Assembly (NCBI RefSeq): GCF_000003815.2
Contig: NC_049996.1
Span: 3,662,018-3,726,017, forward strand
Direction: 5' to 3'
DNA length: 64,000 nt
From: Branchiostoma floridae
Lineage: Eukaryota > Chordata > Leptocardii > Amphioxiformes > Branchiostomatidae
How positions within the stretch are numbered: position 1 is the stretch's first letter; the number at the start of each line of letters is the position of its first letter. Made by a program: the position numbers and the translations under genes. The notes beneath the pieces were generated by a model. The model did not search any database and was not told the origin of the DNA. It worked only from the letters and a program-made list of their open reading frames with translations. Positions 1 through 12,500 of the stretch are shown here, in pieces.

Positions 1-335
1 TTCGAATAGTAGCAGCTGGGAATGGGACAATCTTACCAAGAAATGTCAAATTAATTTTTTTTTTCAAAAGATAAGTAATTTGGCCAGCTTCCTTTGAACA
101 TCTAGCAACATTACATCTAACAACCGTTATGGAATATTTAAGTAGGCATTTTGTTTACTTCACTTACACTACTGTATGCAATACTGGAAACCCCCCAAAC
201 CAACCTCAGGACCGAACCGGGCAGCGGTTTCCACCGACCGACCGGGCAGCCGTTTCCGCCAACCCGCTGCAGTACTGCCAATCATTAATAGGGGGCACTT
301 TTGATCCATGCAACATTGTTCAATTATAATGTTAC

Positions 336-3300
336 CTGTAGTAAGATGTCTACTATTCTCTGCCTCTGTCTCATTCCTTCCTCAGTGTTGAACTCTGGCT
401 CCTCGAATGCGAGTGCCAGAACGTTCAGAAACTCCCTGGTGTCAAACTGGACCAGCGTTCTCAGGTAGGGGTAGGTCTGCTCACCTGGAAATTAATGGAA
501 AAATAAAATTTCAACTTCAATATTTGGCAGGTTGCATGTAGGTATCCTAATAGACCAATAATCCTATAGTCCTGTCAAAACATAAATAGCAAATATTTGA
601 CAGACACTTTCCCACTGGTTGAACTGCTAATTGCAAAAATAAAACTTTAAAGAAATGTAAAAACCTCAAGACCACACAGAAGTTGAAGAGGAGAGAAGCT
701 TGTATTAACTTCATACTCAGTGTGTAGATGTAATGTACTTTTAAGTTATAGAAAATGACAAGACACCTTGATAGTACATATAAAATTATCTAGAGTAGAG
801 TAGAGTAGAGTAGACAAATTTCATACTGTTTACACTTATGTCTATTGGTTTGTTTGTCCCCTTTCATTTTAACGTATAACTGCAAAAAGCCCTCGGTCAA
901 GAATTTGCAATGAGCTATAATTACTAGATTATTGCTTGACAGCTTCTAGGTCTGGTCAGTTGGGTGAACCGCTGAGAACGAAATTAAGCCAGCTAGTGGA
1001 CACACACAATTTACAAATTGTAATGGCCTGACTGGGCAAGTGGGATATACACTAGCCCAATTGCTTGCCCAGGGCAATCAGAAAAATGGACTAATGTCCA
1101 ATTTGCAGCCCTACAAACAGATTTCTGATTTGTACCCCACAGCATTCCTACCCACCCCATACAGGTATTACTGATGTGTCCCCACAACATACCTTCACTG
1201 GCATCTTTAGTGTGCAGTACTGTCACAGTGACACATTTGAAGACTTCATCCCTGCAGATTTCTGAATTGTCCCCTACAGCATTCCTACCCACCCCATACA
1301 GGTATTAGTGAAGTGTCCCCACAGCATACCTTCAGTGCCATCTTTAGTGTGCAGTACCGTGACACATTTGAAGACTTAATCCCTGCAGATTTCTGAATTG
1401 TCCCCTACAGCATTCCTACCCGCCCCATACAGGTATTAGTGAAGTGTCCCCACAACATACCTTCAGTGCCATCTTTAGTGTGTAGTACTGTTACACATTT
1501 GAAGACTTCTGACTTGACCGTGTCGACCAGATTGGGTGGGATGTCTCCCAGTGGATACGCTCGTCCGGCGAGGCAACAACTGATGTACACCAGGAGCTTG
1601 TTACCCAGCTTAATCTGGAGTAAAAGGGTAACATTTAGAATATTGACGATCATGATCACATTCTGTACTTAGCTTGAAAGGGCAATAACGTGCAATCAAA
1701 CCCACACTGTAGAAAGAAAATCAGAATCTTTTCCAGCATAATCAGGCGTAGAAAAGGACTATTTTCCAGCATTCCATAATAAGATTATCTAACAGATTTC
1801 AGAGTTGGACAAGTTTTCTGAAATTCACTTGTACTTTCGGGCAAGTACATGAAAAAAATTTACTTGCCGGAACCAATTTTTTTCAAATTTTCACTTGCCC
1901 AAAATTCTAATGTTACTTTATGAGAATGTACAGTATACTGTGTATGCCATTTTAACTTCCAGAAATGGAATTCTTATCATTGCCTCTATTTGTTTATGTT
2001 GACCATTGCTTGATGTCATAACTGTAAAAAGTACCAAATATTAATATCAAAATCTCACTCATTAAAAAAAATCTTTCTTGCCTAATCGGACAAGTGGGGT
2101 AGGACATGCACTTGCCTGAACAGCACTTTCACTTGCCCTTTCACTTGGACAATAGGGCTAGTGGACTCGTCCAACCCTGATACATTTTGGTTTACATAGT
2201 ACAAGCATAGTAATATACTGTGATGCATTTTATAATGTACAGTACTTACCCAATTTTAGCCTTTAAGAATACTTAAGAGAGAGAGCCTTACCAGTTGTTT
2301 CTTACTCTTTGGAAGCTTAAGTTTGAAAAGTCTGTCCTTTTGTCTAGCAGCTAGAGAAGTCTACAACAGGAGACACACAAACACACAGAACACAACAAAA
2401 GGGTAAAGTAGATCAGAAAAGATGTAGACTAGGAGGAAGAAAATCACTAGAATCATTCTACTTAAAACTACAATGTATGAGGCACTATAATAATAAGTAT
2501 AGAAAAATTTATGGTATGAAGGAAAGAAATGAAGTAAATGACTTTCCTAAAATGGAAAAAGTTTTTCAACTCCAAACAATATAGTATCAGTCATTCCTGA
2601 CATATGCACATTTGAGATATACATTGTGTTCAAGAGAATAATAATCATAAACTTTCTTTTAGACATTAATAAGTACACAATTCCCTTGATTAATACACAC
2701 TTTCTTTCAAAACACACTTTCCTTTTAATGTGTCAGTCTTAAGGTACCCATTGGAATTATGAGGGTTGAAATTACAGTTCAGACATAAATGTAGTATAGT
2801 TTTTTGTAACGTGTAATTACTATACATATCCACAAACGAGGAACATGAAAATGATAATTCTGGGACAAAAGTGCAATGATGAGGACATTCCTGAAGAGAT
2901 GAAGGAAGTTCTTCATTCTAGAAAAGACGTCACCTACCCCAGACACCGACTGGTCAAATAAAGAGGGTGTTGCCAAAAATGCCTTCCACCATACCTGGTC
3001 GTCTGTGAGCTGTTTGTTGGACTTGATGGCGCTCTGTAGAACCCTGAGCAGCTCCTCTAGTGGAGTGATGTAGTCCTGCATGCCTTTGTTATAGATGTAG
3101 ATCAGGGCATCATACAGGCCATGGAGCCAGCACATAACCACAACCTGGCAGGAGAAATGTCAAATATTCAATTATTAATAAGCATTTTCTGTTATTGTAT
3201 CTTTCTGTACTCACCAAGCAGAGGCTGATAGGGAAAATCGTGACCTTTCCCTAATAGTGATGTTTGTCTCTATCAGCAGGCCCAACGAAAGAAAAAGCTC

Positions 3301-3496
3301 ACGATTTTCCCACTAAACCTCTGCTTGGTCAGTAATTCTCTCTGTTTGTAATGTCTGTAATACATGTATGCAATGCAAGACCAACAACATGGTGTAGTGC
3401 AATACTTTGTATAGTAAAGAAGGCATAATTCGGCCTTTGGCTGCCTTGCCTTTTGACAAATAAACCACTTGCTTGCTTGATTGATTGGTTGGTTGG

Positions 3497-3541
<45 letters not shown>

Positions 3542-6500
3542 AGAACCAGCACAGACATTAAAGATACCAGGTAGTTGTTAGTGGCACCTACATTTGTACT
3601 TTCCAAAAACAAGTTTGGCTCTGGTTGTTCTTTGGCATGTTTTTCAACATCGGATACACTAGCAAGGTGTGAGCATTTTGTATACAGAGCAGGATGACTT
3701 TGTGAAGGGTATGTGGGATTCAGTTTATACCACTGGCTTACAGGGATCGAAATACTTTTTTATTGCTACATGCAAAATTGCAAGTTGGCAAAAATTTTAC
3801 GTGCAATTTAGAATAATTTTATTTACATGCAAAATACAACTAGTCTATACTGCAATGTTCTAGCCACCATCCATCATTCTGTACTTTGGTGGAATGTTGC
3901 TGCTCTGGATGGATAAGAATTTTGCCCATTCTGTCACTGTTGATGGACTGAAATTGGCACATGAAAATATAGACAGAACTGCAGATTTTGGAAAGATATC
4001 CACACAATCAGCATGTTAGTTTGCAGCAAAGCCGAAGTTGATTGTTTATAACACCTACTGACAACCGGTGACGATCCCTGCAGATAAACAAAGGCATCGT
4101 GGCCTCAGTATTTTTGCTATAGGCCATGTATTTTCAACATGCAAGATTGCAAGTTCAGAAAATTTTTACATGCAAATCTCAAAAATTATGTGCAAATTGC
4201 AAGTTAAGTATGTCTATTTCGAACCCTGGCTTATAACCATATAATGTCTGAACCATGAAAATGGTTCATGTATGGAGTGAGGATGCCAAGAATGTGACTG
4301 AATTCACTATTACCTGATGCACATCCAGATTTGCCACATCCATGTGCACAATACAGGCCTCTATGTTCTGTAGGAGTCCCTTGTGTTGGTAGTGTTCCAT
4401 GAAGTCCTTCATAACCTAAATCATGAATGGAGAAACACAGGTTGAGAAAACCCAAACTCAACAACATGGACATACAATGCCCCCTACTGACTCTTTAAGT
4501 CAAACTGCAGAAACATAGCAAGCAGATTGTGTGATAAAGTTAGAAATTGTTTAGCATAGTCTAGAAATGTTAGATTTGCAAGCAAATAAATGATGTTATC
4601 CATCACATGGGGGGGGGGGTCTAGCCTAATAAACTACTCATCAACAACACATATGCTGACCAGCCCCAGCTCTGTCCTGCTACTTGCTACATTATGTCAT
4701 CAACACTACAGGTTGTCTGCTACTACACACTTAGTAACTATGGTGACAGCTGTCTAGTCGGAACTATTGAATGAACTGTATACTATTTTACCAGACTGGA
4801 CGATCAGTTTTCAGCTAATTTTGTAAAACAGACCAATTAGTTTTAGCATAATCAGACTTTTAAAAATCGTACTTTTAACCCTATTTCAATTTGCTTTTAA
4901 GACATTGTACTCCTTGTATTTGTAATGTTCATTCCTCGTAATATTTTTGCTATACATCTAATTTGTATTGTTTATGTTACAATGTCTTTGTGAGTAGTAC
5001 GCAATGTAAACAAGCCTACTAATCATTCAGCTTTCAGGCTGTGACTTGGCTGTGAAAGAAATAAACCATTCTGTCTAGTCCAGGACATTGACCTTATTTG
5101 GAGAAGAAGTAGAAACAATGGAGTAAAAATTGTGAACTTCAAGGTAAACATAACAACTACTATAATCTCTTACACATTTAAGATACAAGACAAAGAAGAA
5201 CTATACATTGTTCAATTACCTGAGGAGTAACTGAACGCAGGTTGTCGTTGAGAATGTAGGGTTCCAGACACTCCAGGAACACTCCGCGGGCGATCGGGTC
5301 CTGACAGAACCGGTCATAGATCCCACCAAACAGTATGTCCTTCATCAGGGTGGGGTTCCTAGGAGTGAAATAAATGTTGGTTAAGTCCAGAAAAGATGCA
5401 CCTCATACTCTGTATATATTACTAGCCCGTTAAAACTGCCCTTCGGTGTAACACACCAGCTTCTGTATCTGTATAGCTGGTATAACCAACATTCTGCATG
5501 ACATGTCCAGCTTATGTAACTGTATCTGTAAGGCCAGTATAACTGCCTTGAATGTAAAATACTAGCTTCTGTATCGACTGTATCTGACTGAGTGTATAGT
5601 GAGTATACTTGTAACTGCTCTTCAGTGTAACACCATTAAGATTCTGTATCTGTAAGGCTGGTACAACCACCCTTCAGCTTAACACACCTGGTCCAGCTTC
5701 TGTATTCAGCATATAAATTTTGTATAGCTGGTACAACTGCCCTTTGGTAATAACACATTTAAGTGTATCTGTATCTGAATAGCCAGTAAAAAACAGTAGT
5801 CCACACACAGATACCACAGACTGGTACCAGTTAGAGCTTCTTACTTTACCTTTTCCCCAGCAGCAGACAGTAGTCCACACACACAGGTACCACAGTCTGG
5901 TACCATAGAGCTGTACTTTACCTTTTCCCCAGCAGCAGACAGTAGTCCACACACACAGGTACCATAGCGCTCTACTTTATTCTTTCCCCAGCAGCAGACA
6001 GTTAAGTCCACACACACACAGGTACCACAGTTTGGTACCATAGTGCTCTACTTTACCTTTTCCCCAGCAGCAGACAGTAGTCCACACACACAGGTACCAT
6101 AGCGCTCTACTTTATTCTTTCCCCAGCAGCAGACAGGTAAGTCCACACACACAGGTACCACAGTTTGGTACCATAGTGCTCTACTTTACCTTTTCCCCAG
6201 CAGCAGACAGTAGTCCACACACACAGGTACCATAGTGCTCTACTTTATTCTTTCCCCAGCAGCAGACAGTTAAGTCCACACACACACAGGTACCACAGTT
6301 TGGTACCATAGTGCTCTACTTTACCTTTTCCCCAGCAGCAGACAGTAGTCCACACACACAGGTACCATAGTGCTCTACTTACCTTTTCCCCAGCAGCAGA
6401 CAGTAGTCCACACACACAGGTACCACAGTCTGGTACCATAGAGCTCTACTTTACCTTTTCCCCAGCAGCAGACAGTAGTCCACACACACAGGTACCACAG

Positions 6501-9500
6501 TCTGGTACCATAGAGCTGTACTTTACCTTTTCCCCAGCAGCAGACAGTAGTCCACACACACAGGTACCACAGTCTGGTAGTGTTGTACCAGGACCTCTAT
6601 CTTCCCACTGGCAGGGCACTGAGTCGTCATGGATACGTCGACGTACGTCAGCAACAAATCCAGCATCTAAAGGAAAAACAAAGTTAACACAGCTGTTTTT
6701 TTCTAACTGAGAACCTGTGCCCTCATACTCTAAGAAACAATCATATAACTCAGATTGGCAAGGGATGCTCCTTGGTGACATATGGCCACAGTCTTCAACT
6801 GTGAGCTATCTGACAGCAATTTCAACTCTCATAAAGCTTTAGAATAATTATGCAATACACCTTTTTACACAACTCCACAATGTGAAAGGGGGAAAGGAAA
6901 GTGGTCTCAATCCAGTTCAGCTCACTGAAGAGCTAGTCTTCCACTGGTCGTGACAGAGAAGAAAGATGCTATGTACAGTATTTACAGGTTTATTGTTCAG
7001 GGAAATGCTCTAAGGCTAAGCTCTCTTTGACAAGCACAATGAACAGTAGACCATGGCTTAATGTCCCATCCTAAAGACTGCAACCCTTCCAGTAACATGT
7101 TGGGTGAGCGACACATTGAATTGAACTCATAGCATCTAGTTCTAGAGGCTTAAACCACTGGACTACGCATGCTTTGTACAGGAAATTGACAACATCCCTC
7201 CACTATTCTTAAAAAATTTTTTTTAAATGGCACTATCATATCATATCAAGACTGTGTACCTTATCTGCAATGATCTGAGTCCTTTTGTCCAAGCCCCCAT
7301 GTAGCCCAACCACTGCCCGTGCCCTCCCCATATAGAATGACTCAGCCAATGCCACTGTGCCTCAATGTACTTTATACTATTAGGTCTTTATTCAATGAAA
7401 GATAATGAAAAAAATCTAAAAAAATGTTACTTTACCTTGTCTGCAATAATCTGTGTCCTTCTGTCCAAACCCCCATGTAGCCCAACTACTGCCCGAGCCC
7501 TCCCCAAGTAGAATGACTTGGCCATGGACAGGGCCTCAATGTACTCAGCTTTAAAGATCTTTCATTCAATGAAAAATAATGAACAAAAATCTCTAATACT
7601 GTACCTTGTCTGCAATGATCTGTGTCCTCTTGTCCAAGCCCCACCACTGCCCGTGCCCTGCCCATGCGTATGTAGAAATACTATGAATCGGCCATGGACA
7701 GGGCCTCGATGTACTTAGAAATAATGAAAAAAGTCTCTAAAACTGTCATACCTTGTCTGCAATAATCTGTGTCCTCCTGTCCAATCCCCCATGTAGACCC
7801 ACCACTGCCCGTGCCCTCCCCAGATAGAATGACTCGGCCATGGACAGTGCTTCGATGTACTTGTTCTGCTTGACCAACAGGTCAATCCGCTCCATCCAGG
7901 TCCGGATGGTCATCACGTGGATGGACTTGGTGCCCAGGAACAGCAGCTGGTTACTGAAACTGACCACTGAGTTGTAACATGCTCGCTCGCCTGAAAGTGA
8001 AAGTAATATTGATCCAGTTAAGCTCACTGAAGTGATATTCTTCCACTGGTCACGACAGACGCTATGTACAGTATTTACTGGTTCATTGCAACAGTACATT
8101 CCCAAGATCTAGCTTCAGTTAGGGCAGTCCCTCGGATAGGACGTAAAATGGAGGCCCTTTGTTTGGGGAGAGCCACACCTCCAGCACTTTAAAGAATCTA
8201 CCATCCTTATTGAAAAGGCTTTAATTTCGTGGTAGCGGGAAAAGGGACTTTTCATGGTGGTTTTTAGTTCGCGGTAGCACCATGCACTGTAGTCTCTTAC
8301 TGCCATTGAGAAATGTTTGCCATGGTTTCAATTTCGCAGTGAAGCGGCTACCGTAAAAACTGCGAAAATAAAACCACCGTGAAAGTTTCTGCATTTACAG
8401 TATTTCCCAGTGTAAGTGGATGAAATAAATCTGACAGTGTCCCTGGAGATACATGTAATATGTAGCTTGTATTGTATAGTACAAACCTGGTGAGTTACCC
8501 AATAAGACATTTTACCGGGTATGCAAAAACAAATGATTAATTATGTAACAGTAGCTATTACTATAATTTTTGATTTGGCTGACTACTGTACTCTCTCTTT
8601 TCTTCAACATGTAAAAAGTCTCTTGATAAGCTGTACCTTAAGTTTACAAAGCTGAATGCATTTTGAGCACTCAGATAAGTCTATCCACATTGATACTCAC
8701 CCGTCTGTACTTTTGTCTTGAGTTGTGCCCCATATTTCTTAGCTGCATGTTTAACCTTCTCAGTCCCATGCCTCAAGTTTTGACCCTTGGAGGCCTGAGC
8801 TTTCTTATCTTCACTCATTATTCTAACAAATTATTTTGCTCATTGTTTCACATATTCTACCAGTTTTTGTGAGCACTGAGCACAGTACTGAAATGTTTCT
8901 GTTTACAATGCTAGGATTTAGAATACTGTAACTGTGATCACTGAACTGTAACAAGTGTCTACATTTGGGCATACAAGTAGTTGGACTGGTTTTGGGGTAA
9001 AACAAAAACATGCTAGTACTAGTAGTAGCACTACTGATCATGTATAGTACTGTTGTACTAATACTAGAGAAAGATAGTATTAGAGAATGTATAATTCAAT
9101 ACATTAGAACTATTCAAAATTTGTTGTTACAAATTACACCTGGGATTTACCAATTATTAGTAACAAAATGAAACCTTTAGTTGACAAAACGAAATTTGGT
9201 TAAATTAAAATGTGTGTTTACTGGTCCTATTATTATATTATAATAATTCATGGCCAACTGAGTCACCCTTGGTGTTTCTAATTTCTTTGACCTCCTTTTT
9301 GTATATTACAAACTGTGGTAAGGAACAAATTGGTACAATATGAATTACAAAATAATGTATGTTGCATTTACTTGTCCTAAAACAAGTTAGGGTGGCACAG
9401 TGGTTGCGGTTAGTGGTTAGAGATATTGACTCAGTTCAGTTTGACTCAAAACCTGGAGGCACCGAGTTCGAATTTCTGACAGATCCCGATATCATGTCCT

Positions 9501-12500
9501 TCGGAAAGGCACTTCACACCATATCCTCACTTGAATGAGGTTAAAATGAGTACCTAGCTTTGGTTAGAGACGTCCCTCGGATGGAACGTTAAATGGAGGT
9601 CATGTGTTTGAGGAGCGCCCCACCTTGAGCATGTTAAAGAACCTACCACACTTATCGAAAAAAGTAAGGGTCCCTCCCAGTGTAAAGTGGATCAAACAAA
9701 TATATCCGGATAGGCAGCTTGTACACTTCAGTACAAACCTGTTGTGTAATGCACATGAGGTGGCTTATAGGGTTACAAACAGACAAACAAACAAATATAG
9801 AGTCATTCTGTGGATTTTAACAAGACGCAGATATTGGATTCAAAACAGGATTACTTTCTCTGGGGGTGAAAGAGGCCATTTACATCAGAGCCCACCAACC
9901 TTCCCTCAACCGAGACGGGGGCCGATACCGACTTCCAACCACCTTTGACTCTTTGCTGACATCACTTCCGGTCTGGATGTATGACTTAGGCTTTGGGTCA
10001 TTTTTACTTGAAAAGGATCAGAGGACTGATCAAAAGCTTGTTGGTAACTTAAAGTGCTTTATTTTTGCGTATGTTTATAAAGTTTAAAGTTGTATCATAA
10101 GCAAACACAGTATAAAGTTTACATACCAGCCAAGGCCAGAGCCTTGCTCACGTTTCCTCCTGTAGCCAGTGACTTGAAGAAGCTGCTGGCATAGACCAAC
10201 TGTACGTCTGAGATGTCAATCACTTCTAACTCCTCCTCAGTACGCACATCCAACACATGCACCTTCTCATACGCATCCACCAGTACCAGGGTTCTGGAGT
10301 TCACCCACTGTGGAATAGAAGGGACTTACAATGTAAGAAAAAAATGCCTTCCTTTGGTTATACGCTTAATATTGAAGATAAAGACATTAATGCACATTGC
10401 GCTAACAATTTATTCAGCACTTTGAACAAAAGCACCAATGCAATGCCAGTTTGGCTTGAGAACACTTGTTTGAATTTCTGACAGTGGGCCTAATTGTTTG
10501 AATCGTAGGAGCCCCGGGCCGTACATTCAATACAGAAAGGTCGGAACACCAATATTGAACATAATTACAGCCCAGGTACATGTCTGATCATATAAAAAAA
10601 CAGTATGGACTTGCTACATTATGTACTTTTGTACATTATGTCTTGAATAAATAAAATAAAAAGTTAACTTGTCTAAGTAGATTAAGAGTGCTCTATCTAG
10701 TTTTTTCTTTTTCTTTCGGCTCTCCCCCCCCCCCCCCTCTGTCTATAACAATGAAGTTTGGGCCTTCTAGCAGCTTTTCTTGTTTGAACTATGTGTACAT
10801 TGTATTTGAATGGACAGACTTACAGTGACAGCAATGATGACATACTGTAGCTCCATCTTCTGTAGGGCTGAGAACTTGATCTCATCCTCCTGGTAGGAAA
10901 CCTGAAAAGTGAAAAAGACCAAAAATATAGATGGAACATTGGAACTTATTTCTGAGAGGTGAAGGTGGGATGTTCTTGTAGCTCAACAGGTAGAATCCTC
11001 ACAGTTGAGCTCCAGCCTGCTTCCTATTGAAGAAAAAACACTGCTTGTCCTATCTAATAAAGGATACATGTATCTATTACGCACAAAGTTAAAGTTTGAC
11101 ATGGAAAGACGAGTGTCGTCATGCATTTCAGTTTACTTTGTTCAACCATATTGTAATGTGTCTCACTAGAATTTTGGCTAGCTTAAAAAGAATTATAAGG
11201 GAAAAAGATAATCCCTACCTACCTACCGACCCCATTTTTTTCTGGACTGAAACAGGAAACACAGCATTTTTTTTCCTAGGTCCTACCTGGAAGAAGAAGA
11301 GCTTGTTTCCCCTGCGGTACTCAAGAACAGGATCCTGGATGCGGATGGTGTCCGTGATCTGAATATAGGCTACCCCACGGATAAAGGTGAAGTAGCATAA
11401 ATGTACTTACCTGGAAGAAGAAGAGCTTGTTTCCCCTGCCGAACGCCAGGACGGGATCTACGATGCACGTGGTGTCTGTGATCTGGATATAGGTTACCCC
11501 ACAGATAAAGGTTACCTACCTGGAAGAAGAAGAGCTTGTTTCCCCTGCAGAACGCCAGGACGGGATCTACGATGCACGTGGTGTCTGTGATCTGGATATA
11601 GGTTACCCCACAGATAAAGGTTACCTACCTGGAAGAAGAAGAGCTTGTTTCCCCTGCAGAACGCCAGGACGGGATCTACGATGCACGTGGTGTCTGTGAT
11701 CTGGATATAGGTTACCCCACAGATAAAGGTTACCTACCTGGAAGAAGAAGAGCTTGTTTCCCCTGCAGAACGCCAGGACGGGATCTACGATGCACGTGGT
11801 GTCTGTGATCTGGATATAGGTTACCCCACGGATAAAGGTTACCTACCTAGAAGAAGAAGAGCTTGTTTCCCCTGCCGAACGTCCGTGATCTGGATATAGG
11901 TTACCCCACGGATAAAGGTTACCTACCTGGAAGAAGAAGAGCTTGTTTCCCCTGCCGAAAGTCCGTGATCTGGATATAGGTTACCCCACGGATAAAGGTT
12001 ACCTACCTGGAAGAAGAAGAGCTTGTTTCCCCTGCCAAACGCCAGGACCGGGTCTACGATGCGGGTGGTGTCTGTGATCTGTATCATGACGAACTGCCAG
12101 GCCAGCACGGGGAGGGTGGTGGGCTCTCCCTTCAGGGGGTGGGCGAACAGTACCTTCAGGTGGGGCTTCAGACTCACGATCAACATCTGGAGGGAGACAA
12201 AAATGGTAAATCAAAATAATAGAAAATCTTACGCAAAAGTAATTCTCAAACACCACAATATACAAAATATATGAGCCAAATACTATCAATACACTGCACA
12301 GAAAAATAATCAGGCATGTTTTACATTTAGTCCAGTTGTAATTATACATAAATCTTTGTATATTGCCCTTTGTTGTCAAAGAATTATTTATTTATTATGT
12401 ATAATAAATTAGACTAGATTATAAGCATTTCATGACAGATATTAGCATTTCAGTACCATGGCCAGGGAAACCTAACACCATTGATGTCTTTAGTTGCACA

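Noticed and set aside
5674..6781. Minus-strand ORFs with repeated CGLLSAAGEKVK or MWTTVCCWGKGK
   Set aside because: Out-of-frame or read-through translations of the tandem copies of a VPS8 exon end; the real frame ends at the donor at 6527.
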